Below, one piece after another: positions 49,725 through 61,934 of a stretch of DNA of 64,000 nt (position 1 is the first letter of the stretch; each line of letters starts with the position of its first letter). A model generated the notes under the pieces. It saw only the letters and a list, made by a program, of their open reading frames with translations, searched no databases and was not told where the DNA came from. The stretch covers positions 186,001 to 250,000 of the forward strand of contig JAMPIV010014126.1 of assembly GCA_024509875.1 (NCBI GenBank), read 5' to 3'. Source of the stretch: Oreohelix idahoensis (lineage: Eukaryota; Mollusca; Gastropoda; Stylommatophora; Oreohelicidae). The position numbers were made by a program, and so were the translations under genes.

Positions 49725-50215
49725 CCAATAACTTAATTAAACAAATCAACCAGTTCCAATATCTTGGAAGCATGCACAATGAGGATGGTACACTGGACAC
49801 AGAAACAGAAATAAGATGCCCAAAGTCTGAGAAGGTGATTTACCACATGGTCTCACTGCTCACACACTGATTAATCTACATGGATACAAAACAGCAGCTG
49901 ACTAACAGCATATTCATACCAATGTCTTTGCTATCAAAAGCATTTTCAGTATCTTTACAACATGTGAGATGAGATGCCTGAGAAAAAATGCAAATCATAA
50001 TAGAAGGCTGAGGGAGAAATGAAGAAACCCAGAAGTTAATGGCAACAACACCACACATCAGCTAATATGAGAAATTACACTATTAGCTGCCATCATAAGG
50101 CCTCAACAGCAGACAAGAGAAGAGAATGACAGAGACAACGGTGGACAAACAATATTAAGAAAATCATAAAAAAAAAAAAAAAAAGCAAACAGGACTAAAG
50201 CAACACATCTCACAC
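49725..50215 (+). mobile_element. degenerate LINE-b 3' fragment
   Basis: Reads NQFQYLGSMHNEDGTLDTE, then MDTKQQLTNSIFIP and QHVR, then the region aligned with 12050-12580. It ends near a poly-A stretch at 50166-50184 and a short remnant. Multiple stops. Confidence 0.65.
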
Positions 50216-51913
50216 AAACTATAACTGATTCTTGTTAAGTCTCTGAAAACAAAAATGGAAAGTGTAGGAAAAAAACAAAAGGTAAACGTTACATAACATT
50301 TTGTATTCTAATTTTGATATTACTGCTGGTAATACTCTGTGCTCCACTCATGGATACATAAATAAAAGGTAACCTTACGTATGATTGTTTTAATATACTT
50401 AAACATAAAGCAGAACAGCACACTCATATAAATGTTTATCATTGAAGCACACCTTTTAACAAAGCTACAATCATTATTTCCCATAAAGAATTATTCAAAT
50501 GTTGAAGATTTTCTTTTCTTTCTATTTTAATTGTTAAACAAACATTATGTAAAAACACATACAAGGTGTTTTCACTTTTAAAAATGAAGACTTGGGGAGG
50601 ACAGCGGCTGAGACTAAGTACACAAAAATGGAAAGTACGGGTGGTTGGTGTGGGTGATGAACACAAGTATGCAGTAAGCTATACACCTGGAGATATGCAA
50701 GCCACATAAAGTACAGCTAATTAGACACAAGATGTTCAAACTCCACAGAGCAAATGAAAATAAATGGTACAAGCAAACAAACAAATGAGATAAAACAAAT
50801 AACAGTAGGCTAAAAATGTAACCAATGTTTCTCCTCTCATGCACAGATCTCCATTTGCCCAGGAGAACATTTTATTGGGAGACCACATGGGTTATTCTTT
50901 ACACAAAAAAGGAGGGGGTGCTTAAACATAGCTCTCATCAACACTAGACACTTGAAACAGGGTGACAAAGCAACATGATTTGTGTACAACACAGCTCTCC
51001 TTAACAATGGACACTTTCACACACCACTGCAAATAAGCTGAACATGAGCCTGACAAAACAAAAGCACACACAAACAGAACTAACACTTGTTCTAAGATGT
51101 CTGTGCCATAAATATAATAAATGCCATAAATATAATAAATGCCATGTGTATCAGTTAATAAATAATTTATTCAACTAACAGCCATTTACTTAACAAGTTG
51201 AATTGGGAATTAATGAATGAATATACCTTACGTGTTCCCATTAACCTAACTTTAAAATATATATGTATACTGAAACCACTGCCTGTACATCACACAAATA
51301 CCTGAATATTTATCTATAAAATTACTAAATGGAAGCTTTATTTAAAAAAAAAAAAAAAAAAAAATTAAAATCGACTACTTTTCTTCCTACAACAACTGTT
51401 TTTAAACGTTCATGTATGCCTGCCTATATTACACATCTGATATACTTTCACTTCTGTCTGCATGATAGTTTACAAACTTTTAGTCGTGCATGTAGTACCT
51501 TAAATGCTCGATATACTTTTAATTGTATTCATGGGTATCATCACAAACACAGGACAAGAACTTGTTCACTCATACATATACAAAGACAAAGACAAATGTG
51601 ACAATAAAATGGTAGACACCTCATCAGAGCAATCTCATTCATGGTAAAAGTACAACTGCTTTACTACAGTGAAAATATCATGCACATAAAATGATGCTGA
51701 AACTAGTATAACAGAGCAGAATCACACTTTAGTTTCAGACTTGTTCCTTCACTCAAGGATACCACTTCAATGAACAATCTAGCCCTATAGCTATAGCTAC
51801 ATAAGAACACAACAGGGGGCTAGAATCTAAATTAAAAATTATGCCAGTGAGATGAACAAGGCAGGAATGACCTCACTCACTGACTCAAAATGCAAAACCC
51901 ACAAGACTTTTAC

Positions 51914-52930
51914 CTTGCGGATATGTCTTGTCAACATCCTCCGTGCCCTGATCAATGGGAGATGGTTCACCAATGACAGTTGTGTCAGTAACGAGCACTG
52001 ACTGTTGCTGCTGTTCATACTCTGATGACGCAAGAGCAACTGTTTCCAGTGTATCCTCTACAGTCTCCAGTGTCTGCTCCACTATATCATCCTGCTGTGT
52101 ATCCTCAGCATAAGAAGATCTGGTGTCTGTGTAGAAGGGCAGCTTTTCTGAAACGTCATATACATCTGAGCCAACAGGAGAGTGTGGTCTTTGACTTTGT
52201 GTGATTAAGTCTGTTTCTGTTCTTGTCTGTTCTTCTGTCTCCTCAGCAGAACCTGATCTGAGGTTAGTCTTATCAGTTGTCAAATAACTTGTGTTAGTGG
52301 CACCACTGCTGAAAACTTGATCAGTGTTCTCAATGTTTTCAAGGTCGTGGTCTGACCCCTGTGGACTATACTCATCATCAGACTCACCAGAATCAGTAGA
52401 GTTATTTCCTGCTACAAAGGCAGACTCAGTTCCAGGTATTACTTCATCTATTTCAAAGTCTTCAGTCTGCAAGCCATGATCAGAGTCGAAAGATTCTTGG
52501 TGGGTGCGCATGCGGTGAACCATTCTGTTGTAGATGATTTTCTGCTGGACTCTAGTACCATCGTCAAGAACTTGCTCCACATCTTCTGTTTCTCTGACCA
52601 AACGAGGGGGTTCATCAAAAGTTTCTACAACATCTTCCTTGATGGTACCAGGCACAACATGTTTCTCCTCCACAATCTCCTCTTCTCCACACTGAGATTG
52701 GACCCTTCGCAAGATCTTTTTGACAGAATGGCTGTGGACTCTACGAACGTGGTGGACTGTCCCGTCTGGCAGGATCTCTTCATGTTCTTCCACTTGCTCT
52801 TCATCCTCTGGACCCTCCTCACGAACAATGTCCATGTCTGCTGTAGAACTTTCTTGAGTGGAAATCTCACGTTTAACTTCCTCTTTCACCTCTCTGGAGG
52901 TGTCCTCTTGTGAAACACCACCACCAAGGA
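51914..52930 (-). CDS. giant ankyrin-like tail, exon B with two LPDGT-type modules
   Basis: This exon of 1,017 nt encodes 339 residues. The acceptor is cacacag|tc (AG at 52931-52932) and the donor is caag|gtaaaa (51912-51913), phase 1 at both ends. It is the most informative exon. Near residue 53 the motif EEILPDGTVHHVRRV is followed by a basic stretch ending KKILRRV. About 75 residues later comes VEQVLDDGTRVQQK with a second basic stretch, then VIPGTESAFVAG. This layout of an acidic segment, (L)xDGT, and a basic Val/Ile/Arg-rich strand resembles the C-terminal segment of ankyrins after the death domain, for example the vertebrate segment that binds obscurin. The rest is acidic Ser/Thr-rich sequence with several SDSGESD-like stretches. 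The family call is from memory of motifs, not from an alignment. A neuronal membrane-to-cytoskeleton adaptor role is expected from the family. Confidence 0.85.
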
Positions 52931-53954
52931 CTGTGTGGGAACAAAGAAGACAAGGACGTACAGACAGCTTAAGACTTCTCATAATACAAGAGTAGTGACT
53001 ATGTGAAGTATATATATGCTATGTCTTCTTGTTTCCTTATTATCATTAATATATGTGACCTTAATTGATTACTTAGATAGACCTATACAAATATGTAGGC
53101 CAACTTGTCATGACTTCATACAAAATGGAAGATATGAAATCATGTTTTCCTGAAAAAGGTAAATATGTAACATCTCAAAGGTGGTTGAAATCACAGATGA
53201 TACATGTGAGGGAGGAAAAGAGAATCAGAGAGAGGCAGATAGAAAGGAGGGTATGAGAAAATGATCACAGCAGCACACAGCAAGATGAAGTTCCTCATAC
53301 ACTGGGTGGATAATTTTAACAGTTTGCTGGAAAGTTTTGTAACTCTTTATATATCCTAAATATTTTATTTGTCTAATATTGGTCTGCATTAATTATCTTT
53401 TCATTTCTATGTTTTTTAAAGGATTTCTTTGTTTTCTTCTGTTTCAATGACAGGCTTCACATTCTTTAACATACGCACATTTTAAGGGCCCAAATTCTGT
53501 CTTCCAAAAACTGTTCCTTGTCACTTTTTCAGACCAGACAATGAAGAGTTTATATATGCTTCTTGATTATCATTTGAAATGTTCTTTGTTTGCATGTTAA
53601 TATGTGACCTTTCCTGTTCATTTCTATGACTTTTACACCTGCCACTCTCTGTCAATACGTGTAAATATATGTGATACTTTTCATTTGCTCTAGTATTTCT
53701 CAGTTTTGTCAAATATTAATATACAAAAGTAAAAAGAAATCAGTTTCAACACAAAAATAAGAATCTTACACTCAGACGTCAGTTCAGTCTAGTTGTAAGA
53801 CTGTCAAACATGGAGAGCAACAAAACCAACAAACAAAAACTTCCAGACGTACGTACATAAGATGACAGAATGAAATTGTATGAAATGATGATTAAAGTGA
53901 AAGTGGTGAAAAGAATCAGACAAGTGGAACAGGAGACAAGCAGACGACACTGGC

Positions 53955-54300
53955 AACAGCACATCAATGTGGGAATTTGGTGATAGTATTACAAGTCAGT
54001 CCTTGTTCTGGAATCCCCAGGTTAAGAGAGGTAGAGGGGGACTAAAAACACACAGACAAGAGAACTAGAGTTTGTGGAAGACATGAACAAAGACCTTGAC
54101 CTGATGGCTAAGAGGACTTGGCATGTCTTTGTTGATGGCGTGTGCTCTATGACAAGCTGAAGGGTAATGACATGGAGAAGAGAGCTGGACACAGACCTAT
54201 AGAAGACATGGAAAGAACTGAAACAGATGGCACAAGACAGGGGAATTCATTGAAGGACTATCTTTCGCGGCAGCTGAAGGGTGATGGTTATGATGATGAT
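53955..54300 (+). mobile_element. LINE-a 3' end fragment with partial duplication
   Basis: Includes attacaagtcagtccttgtt, ctggaatccccaggttaaga and ctgatggctaagaggacttg. A second partial copy follows (gaactgaaacagatggcaca, gacaggggaattcattg, gcagctgaagggtgatgg). Confidence 0.65.
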
Positions 54301-54424
54301 ATTTTAATTTACTGGACAGGAATATGTTTTAGGTTTTGAGTTTGTTGGCAGGGGAAAAATTGTAAATTAAAAAAAAAAAAAAACCCACTGACACTGCACT
54401 GCAGTTCCTACCACCACGATAGCA

Positions 54425-54780
54425 AGGAATTATGTTGTGTGAGTATGGCTTGTGAGAGCACTGAATTATGTTGTGTGAGTATGGCTTGTGAGAGCACTGA
54501 ATTATGTTGTGTGAGTATGGCTTGTGAGAGCACTGAATTATGTTGTGTGAGTATGGCTTGTGAGAGCACTGAATTATGTTGAGTGAGTATGGCTTGTGAG
54601 AGCACTGAATTATGTTGAGTGAGTATGGCTTGTGAGAGCACTGAATTATGTTGAGTGAGTATGGCTTGTGAGAGCACTGAATTATGTTGAGTGAGTATGG
54701 CTTGTGAGAGCACTAAATTATGTTGAGTGAGTATGGCTTGTGAGAGCACTGAATTATGGTGAGTGAGTATGGCTTGTATC
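54425..54780. repeat. 36-bp minisatellite, ten copies
   Basis: Unit gaattatgttgtgtgagtat ggcttgtgagagcact, with gttgtgtg units on the left and gttgagtg units on the right, so two sub-families are arranged in blocks. The 36-nt period keeps one frame and gives a spurious 12-residue protein repeat on the minus strand. Confidence 0.97.
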
Positions 54781-55427
54781 AGAAAGTGACTTGACAATAG
54801 GATAAGTGGAAGGCAGTGACAAACGCAGGTGTAGTACAAAAGATGTTTGACAACACCTGTAACTATAAATCAAATTGTGGATAAAGACATTTGATCCACA
54901 TGGTCTTATTTCAGATGACACATGACATATAAACAAAGTTGTACCAAGCACTACTACTTAAATCAATAGTTTATATTTCTTGACTAACTGTATTACAGCT
55001 TGTCTCATGCTAAATAAACACCAGGAGAAACCTATCTCATATATAGATGTCTTGATTTTCAATGGTGAGCAAAACTATAAAGTAATAAAACAGCGCAGCA
55101 AAATCAACCAACTTGTCCCTAACAATATAGGCTTATTACACTGTTAGTTCTGCCTTATTTAGGCACCAGCTTGTCTGTTTATTCAAACTATTACCAACCC
55201 AAGTGTAATGAATAAAAAGAATAAAACCTCTATTACTTGTTGGCTTTTTTGTTACTATTTCTGAACTATCACAACATATGCAGTTCAACAAAAATCCATT
55301 TCTGAAGAATTGTTGATTTAAAAATCTTCAAATTTACTGTATCACTGCCTCGTGGGGGTGGGACGGGGATGGGAATTCACAAAGGATTAATAGCCACGTT
55401 AAAAAAAAAAAATGCACAGCTGAATAC

Positions 55428-56600
55428 TTACTTACTTAGTCGTTCCCCTTCTACCGTGAGGTGTAGAGGTTTGGAAGAGAGAGCGCCAGACTATCCTATC
55501 GGCTGTCTTCCTCCTGGCCTGGTTCCATTCTAGTCCTCGATCCTTCAAAGATTGTCTAATGTTGTCCTCCCAGCGGACTCTGGGTCGTCCTCGGGGTCTG
55601 GATCCTTGGCTCTTTGTTTCCCCATGCTTGTCGTGGTATCCGATCTTCTCCCATTCTGCAGACATGGCCAAACCATCTTAATTGGGACTGTTCTACTTGG
55701 GTCTGCAGGGGGTAGGATTTAAGGCCTTGACGTATCGTCTGGTTGCGTACCATGTCTCTTCTTGTTACTTCAACCACCTTCCTCAGATACCTCATTTCTG
55801 AGGTTTGGATCTGGCTTTTATGGGTTGTAGTCATTGCCCATGACTCACATCCGTATGTCAAGACTGGGACATAGGTGGAGCGGTATACAGCCATCTTCGT
55901 TTTCTTACCAACCTCTCTCTTGCTGAGGAATCCTCGATTTATGGCCTGAAAAAGTCTCCCAGCTGCTGCTTTTCGAGTGGCCAACTCTTCTTTGATGCCT
56001 CCCTGTCGGTCTATAATAGCTCCGAGGTATTTAAAGTGTCGACCTGCTCCAGGACCTGTTCTCCCAACTTAATCTGATGTTTTCTTTCTTCTCGTGATAT
56101 CACCATGGATTTTGTTTTAGAGCTGCTTATGACCATCCCTCTCTTCTCCAGCTCTTCCTTCCAGACTTGCAGGTTGGATTGGAGATGTGCCTCTGATTTA
56201 GCAATCAGGGCAACATCATCAGCAAATGCCAGCTCCGAAATATAGACCTGTCTCATCTTCCAGTACCCCACTAAATACTTTCTTGTTCTCTCCTTACATG
56301 CCTTGATGACATCGTCCATAAGGAGTATGAAGAGGTAAGGTGATAGGATATCACCTTGTCTTACACCAGTGGTGGTCCTGAACTCTTCTGACTTATGGTT
56401 TGCTGTCCTCACATAATTTCTGCAAGACTTGTAGAAGCTCTGTATAGCATGAATCAGAGGTGCTGGAATATTCTTCCTTGCCAAACAGTCCCAAAGTTTG
56501 CTCCAGGGGACCCTGTCAAACGCCTTTTCCAGATCTATGAAACAAAGATGCATCTCACTCTTATACTCAAGGGCCTTCACAGCTGAATAGCTCATTACAA
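55428..56600 (-). mobile_element. LINE-d (RTE-like) 5'-truncated copy with RT domain
   Basis: Minus-strand coding in three overlapping frames. RT motif A is LCFIDLEKAFDRVPWSK, motif B TGVRQGDILSPYLFILL and motif C ELAFADDVALI, in the frame 56595-56011. Then, after a one-base shift near 56035, HFKYLGAIIDRQGGIKEELA and VLTYGCESWAM appear. After another shift near 55650, GRPRVRWEDNIRQSLKDRGL and TSTPHGRRGTTK are read, then stop and a taagtaagtaag tail. Endonuclease and 5' parts are absent. Confidence 0.85.
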
Positions 56601-57372
56601 ATAGTCAGAACAAGGAAATCACTGACTCAGAGTGGATTTGTTTCATGTGCATGAAATGTAGCTGGCAAACTGTGGGCTTTCTTCTATGATATTGTAAAGA
56701 TCTGTTAAGACTTCCCATGATGCCTCTAACAGCTTAATTAGCAGTCTCTTAGCTCAGGCTCCCTGTTCAGTTATGTTCTCTATGACAATATAAACTTTAA
56801 ACCAATCATACTTGCTATATACATGACATCAGCCTACATGAACACAGACTAACATCATTAGCATCAGTTCAACACACCCACTGGTCCTAACTGACGAAAA
56901 TTGTAATGTGTCTCGCTAGAACCTTGGAGACATGCAAGAGGCACAACAATGCAAGAGGCACTTAGATTAACTGCAAGCACACAACAAGAATAGTGCAAGT
57001 CCAGCAAGCATGACAAAGATGTGATCACAATTGTGTATGTCACAATCGACAGCAATATCTGACAGCAGTGAACATATACATAACATATTAGTGAGTGTAG
57101 GCATTCTGACAAAAGTATTGCATAAAACATGTTAGAACTTCATACTTTACTAAATTTAAAAGCTGTCATTGAAGAGAAAAAAAACAAAAAAAACTACACA
57201 GATATCCATGAAAACTTACTGGATATAAGATAGTAATGTATTTCCACATAACAAGACTAGTGTAAATATCGACCAATCATACAAGTTATTTGAATTACGC
57301 TTTAAGCTAAAGCTGCAAACTTTTAAAACAATATTTATGTTTAACGGTACAGCAAAGAAAGGTGCAAAGTAC

Positions 57373-58176
57373 CTTCAGAGTTGTCATCCACATCGTCTAC
57401 TGCAGACGTGTCAGCTGCAAGTTCTCTGGCAGAAGTTTCAGGCGCCGAAATGGAGGAAGCTGGAGAAGTCACTTGAAAACTTTCAAATTCACTTTCTGCA
57501 GTGAACTCATGATCCTCATCTTTAAATTTTTCTTCTGAGTAGCCAGAAGCTCCGGGGATGTCCTGATCAACTTCACCATCTTCTCTGTAGCTTTTATCTA
57601 CTGGATATCCATGATCTTCATCTCTCTTGCTGTTATAACCATCTTCAGGTTGCAGAGAACTGTCTGAATAATCATGTTCAATGCCTAAGACTTGTTTCTG
57701 TAAGTCTCTGCTACCATGCTCAGGATGATACCCTCCATCGTCCACATCTGATGATCCTTCATGGTCTCTCCTAATCTCCAAAGACTGGTTTGAAGTTTGG
57801 AAGATATCAGCATCCAGAGGCAGGTCACCAAGCTTATTAATACCTTGCTGAAATTCAACATCCCCTTCTATTATGTTATCATATTCAACTCTCCCATCTG
57901 CCATGCTGTCGTCATCTTCATACTCTGCTCTTTCGTACGCCAACTCATCATCTTTAAAGTCTTTAGGCAGTGTAGGTTCTGGAACTGGTGATGGCTCGTC
58001 GTGGTATGATGAACTACCATCAGACAATGGAGTAAAAACCTGACTTGATTCAGACGATACATGCTGTGTGCCTTGGTAGGAACTGGCCACCTCACGTGAC
58101 AAAACCTCAGCCCTTGAATACATGACCTCGTGTTCAGTTTTAGGCTGCCCATGCTGACGGATGCCGCCTCTGTCCT
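57373..58176 (-). CDS. giant ankyrin-like tail, exon A (first exon in window)
   Basis: This internal coding exon of 804 nt encodes 268 residues. The acceptor is tttcag|ag at 58177-58178 and the donor is gaag|gtactt at 57371-57372. It begins with two bases of a split codon and ends with one, so it is phase 1 on both sides. The product is acidic and Ser/Asp/Glu-rich, with many Tyr-Asp and Glu-Asp clusters and no recognisable globular domain. The first in-frame Met is at 58123, but open frame continues upstream to the acceptor, so I do not take it as a start. The last base g joins tc of the exon at 52930 to give Val, keeping frame. Assignment to ankyrin rests on the downstream exon at 51914-52930. 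That it is coding is near certain; the family name is inferred. Confidence 0.85.
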
Positions 58177-58992
58177 CTGAAATTTGTATACAATGGGCGT
58201 GTGCGCTTAAAACTGGATGTTAGTAAGAGGAAAGTAACAGACTTACCAAACGTAATGAACCAGAGACTATTTACACACTGACCATTATAAAAGTTAATTA
58301 CAATTACACTATTTGCTTGAACTATATTTTTAACATTTACAAATGTTTTGACTGGGAGATAAGTTAGAACATGGTGTTTACTTTCATCCCGCCAAGCCAT
58401 GCTGTGTGTGGAAATTTGGAACGACAAACACAACTGCTATTCAGGATGTATTTGAAGTTAAAATTCCAATTAGTAAAAGTAGCATGCGGTTAGTTCAATG
58501 CAGACGTATACCTCTTTTCCTCCATTTAATATCAAGACAGAAATTTGTTATTAAACTTTTGGCCAGTGTCTGAACATAATTTTATGCACCTTGGTTCTAT
58601 GAATATGAGTACAAGTGTTAATATTTAATTATTTATTGTTTTTCTTTTGGAGGGAAAAAAGTACATTTTCGACATGCTTTATGACAAGCAGACGAAGCAG
58701 AAGGGAAAGCATGCATTAGGTTACGTAATGTTATGCTTGTCATGAAGTCAATCGCACTGAATTATCAAATTACAAATTAATTTTAAAATGCTATTTTTTC
58801 TAGAGAAAGAATAACACAAGGAAACACTGAATGATACTGGCAAGCAGATGACGGCACTGTTGAGTGGGAAAAACACATGAAGAGGTGGACTGAAAAAACA
58901 GTGTACCAACAAGGGAGAGATATTTCTGGAAATGCACTGCAGCCAACTTTCAGTGTCGACACAGGTCTTTAGTTAGCAACATATTCCCAATT

Positions 58993-59277
58993 GGAGCCGT
59001 GGTAGCACAGTGGTTAGTGCACTGGCTTCCTAGCTCGGTGGTCCATGGTTCGATCACCAGTTGAGGTGGGATTTTTTTAGACCGCAAACGGCTCTGGGGT
59101 CGACCTAGCCTCAAGAATTGGGTACTAGAGCAACTCTGGGAAGGTTAAGATGGCCGGCATGATGCTGACCACATCACCCCTAGTGTGCTGTTTGTCAAGA
59201 AAATATGGGCCTAACACCATATTCCCAATATGCCTCAATGGGCAAGTAACACGATCCTTTACCCTTTTTTTTTTTTT
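58993..59277 (+). mobile_element. SINE-1 copy with 11-bp target duplication
   Basis: 285 bp with tagcacagtggttagtgcac (A-box-like) and ggttcgatcaccag (B-box-like), ending in a long T run. It is flanked by tattcccaatt at 58982-58992 and 59278-59288. It sits directly 5' of another SINE-1. Confidence 0.88.
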
Positions 59278-59288
59278 TATTCCCAATT

Positions 59289-59480
59289 AGAGCCGTGGTA
59301 GTGCAGTGGTTAGTGTACTGGTTTCCGAGCTCAGTGGTCTATGGTTCGATCCCCAGTTGAGGTGGGAATTTTAAGACTGCAAATGGCTCTAGGGTCGACC
59401 CAGCCTCATGAATTGGGTACCAGAGCAACTCTGGGAAGGTTAAAGGCAGCAGGCGTGATACTGACCACATTGGAGAAGTT
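59289..59480 (+). mobile_element. SINE-1 copy, 3'-truncated
   Basis: Head and body match 58993-59277 (agtgcagtggttagtgtact, ggttcgatccccagttgagg, caactctgggaaggttaa). It stops at gaccacatt, where the others continue with caccccta. Confidence 0.85.
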
Positions 59481-59614
59481 ATAACTTTGGGTTTCGTGCT
59501 GTCACCAATAACGATATTTTACTTACTTGTACGATTTAGAAACTCATTAACAGTGGTTTACATTTACTTGTATGAAATAATAAATTGCTATTGCTAGTCA
59601 AGACTGTTTCCGTA

Positions 59615-59855
59615 AATTAAGTGAGCATCTGAATGGTTAAGGTGCTTGCTTCTTGAGGCAAAAATACCAGGTTTGAAACCAGATCACATCATGCTCCAGT
59701 TTTCTCAGCTGTATAAATGGGTACCTGATTCTGCTCTTGAATTAGGGAAGGCAGAAGCAGCAAGGAAGGGAACTGGTCATCAAAACTTTAAATCTGAGAC
59801 CTTGTGTAGCTAAAGTCTCTAACACTTCACTCCCCATTAGCAGTATCTTTTTTCC
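59615..59855 (+). mobile_element. SINE-2 copy
   Basis: Head aatggttaaggtgcttgctt, B-box-like aggtttgaaaccagat, body taaatgggtacctgattctg and ctctaacacttcactcccca. tRNA-derived by its boxes. Confidence 0.75.
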
Positions 59856-60003
59856 CCTTACATTTGTTATTTTGCTGTTATGCCCTGTTCAACCAAAACC
59901 CTTTGAAGGGTTAAAAATGGTTATATTGGGGTATATAGGGTGTTAACGTCTTTGCTGGTATCACGTTCCTAGTCCTGGAAATGACTGGTTCTGAAAAGGA
60001 CCA

Positions 60004-61859
60004 CTAGCTGCCTGTTAGATCCCTACTCGTTGTCTTTTTCAGCTGTGTGTTGTTCATGACTGTCTTATTATATTTGGTAGGAGTTCCTTTTGGGTTTCGG
60101 TAATTATTTTGTCTTCCGCTTCTTTCTCTTCCTTGATTGCTTTTTGGTAGGCGTTCTTCTAGGGTTTCGGTAATTATTTTGTCTTTAGTTTCTTTGCTTC
60201 TTTCTCTTTCTTGATTGCTTTTTGTTACGATATCCTCGATGATCCTTCTCTCTGTTTCAATTCTTTTGAGGACTTCTTCGTTCTCCTCCTTTAGCTCTGC
60301 GAGTTTAGCGATGTCGACTTCTATTTGGTGTTGAATGGATTTCATGTCCTGTAACATTGCCTGGGCGCTCTGTAAGGCTTCTATTGTTTCGTCTCTTATG
60401 GTATCTGTGTCTTTGTTGTGCTGCCTGTTCTTCTCGACTGAGTTTTTGTTTTATATCTTGCACCCCTGTGGTAAGTTTTATTATTTGGGTTCTTGTGTGC
60501 TGTTCCTGTTTAGCAGTGCTACCTGAAGCCACTCGGTGTCTTGCTTCTCTGAAGGGGATGTTTTTGGGTACAGATTCCTTCAGTATGGCCTTTGTCTCAT
60601 GGAAGATCGGACAGCCACGGTATCTTGCCCCATGGTTCCCGAGACAGTTTGCGCAGGTTCTGTTGGAGTTGCGCACTTTATAGTTGGTATCCTTTTTCAT
60701 GTGAGGACATTCATTGTAAGAGTAACTTCCTGCACAGTACCAGCAAACTGTCTCTCTCTTGCGGGTTTTCCTGGTGTGCGAAAATTGCAGCAGTTTGAGC
60801 ACTGCATAACAGGAGTGATGTACTCTTCTGTTTTTAGACGTCTACCGTCTAGCTTTAGTTGACTTGGTCTTGAAGTCCCTTCAATAGTTAGGATAACTAG
60901 GTTTGTGTCCTTCTTGTCCCATGTCTTCAGTCTTTCAACCTGTGTTATTTTGACATTCTTGTTTTCTGTTTGCAGGCAGCTGTGGACTTCTTGTGTAGAC
61001 CAATTGTTGTCGACCCCTTTTACAACTATCTTTTTGGTTTTCTTGTAGATCACAGTAAATTTAATCTGGTGGGGCAGCTGGACTTCTTTGTGTCCGGACT
61101 CTAGTTCGACCATCAATTCGTTTGTCTTCTCCGTGTTATTTAGAGCTATTATAACTCCGTTTTCGTGTCTTGTCACTCTAGTTATACTCCTCCTGCCCAT
61201 TATTGCCTTGAGGATACCGATCACTTTATCGTCGGGTAGGGCCCTGAGCGAGGCCTCCCCTCCAGACATCTGAGTGATCTTAATGATCCTCTCCTGTAGT
61301 GCCTCATGAGAAACAGCATTTCTTTGCTTGCTAAGTTGGCACGCTCCAACTTCCGTCTCAGTTTGAGCATGTGGTCTGCGGGATGGATTCACGTTCTGGC
61401 TCATTGTCTGCCTCTGGTCTCGTTTTACCGAAGTTGCCTGGTCACTGCATGATGGAGACTCGACTATGACATCTTGTTTTGGCTGTGGTTTTGCTTTGTC
61501 GGGCTTTAGAGCATTATTGCCCTCTGTCATCAAAGTTTTGTGGCCATGTTTTGCAGATGTTGCCTGGTCACTGCATGATGGAGCCACCGCCCCGACATCT
61601 TGTTTTACTGGTGGTGTTGCTTTGTTAGGATTCGGAGCCTGGTTATCCTCTGCCTTCAAAGCTCTGGGTTGCTCATCGGTCGTAGTGTCAATGGTTGCAT
61701 TGTTCGGCTTCTGAGAAGGACCAGCCCCAACGCGAGTAATTGGGCAGTCTTGCTCTCCGGCTGACTGTCTTTGTTCTCTGCAGATTCATATTTGCTGTCA
61801 AGTGTTGGCGGGCTTCTATAGATTTTCCTCTTTTTTGCTTGTGGCTTGGTACGAACCAT
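60004..61859 (-). pseudogene. retroelement ORF1 (gag-like, CCHC knuckles), frameshifted, without ORF2
   Basis: Minus-strand coding from Met at 61859 (MVRTKPQAKKRKIYRSPP) through a charged linker with duplicated QDV...SPSCSDQATS, then an RNA-binding-like region (ALPDDKVIGILKAIMGR, VELESGHKEVQLPHQIKFTV). Knuckle cysteines follow (CSNC, then TVCWYCAGS...CPHMK and CANCLGNHGARYRGCPIF), then a coiled-coil-like Glu/Lys tail (QIEVDIAKLAELKEENEEVL). Frames switch at about 61680, 60790 and 60340. The architecture is that of ORF1 of Jockey/CR1/I-type LINEs. No ORF2 follows below 60000, so this is either a solo ORF1 fragment or a non-autonomous derivative. Confidence 0.75.
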
Positions 61860-61934
61860 TTTAGTATATTGCTATCCGCATGGGAGTGAAGAAAAAACCC
61901 CGTCAGCAGTATCTGTGATGGGACCATCTTTATG

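Larger units (their letters stand above)
33511..51913 (-). other. intron upstream of the giant exon (18.4 kb)
   Basis: Donor gtaaaa at 51912-51913, acceptor gcgcaacag at 33511-33512. It is packed with MITEs, SINEs, minisatellites and an R2-like LINE (separate entries). I see nothing recognisable in 33750-34130, 34630-35330, 35710-36120, 40580-42180, 48430-49350 and 50220-51900 beyond AT-rich and short simple repeats. Confidence 0.6.
52931..57372 (-). other. intron between exons A and B (4.4 kb)
   Basis: Donor gtactt at 57371-57372, acceptor cacacag at 52931-52932. It contains a LINE-a tail, a 36-bp array and a LINE-d copy. Nothing else is recognised in 52985-53950, 54790-55420 and 56610-57370. 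Confidence 0.65.

Noticed and set aside
54408..54839. 143-residue frame with 12-residue repeats
   Set aside because: Read-through of a 36-bp minisatellite; no flanking coding signals or splice sites.
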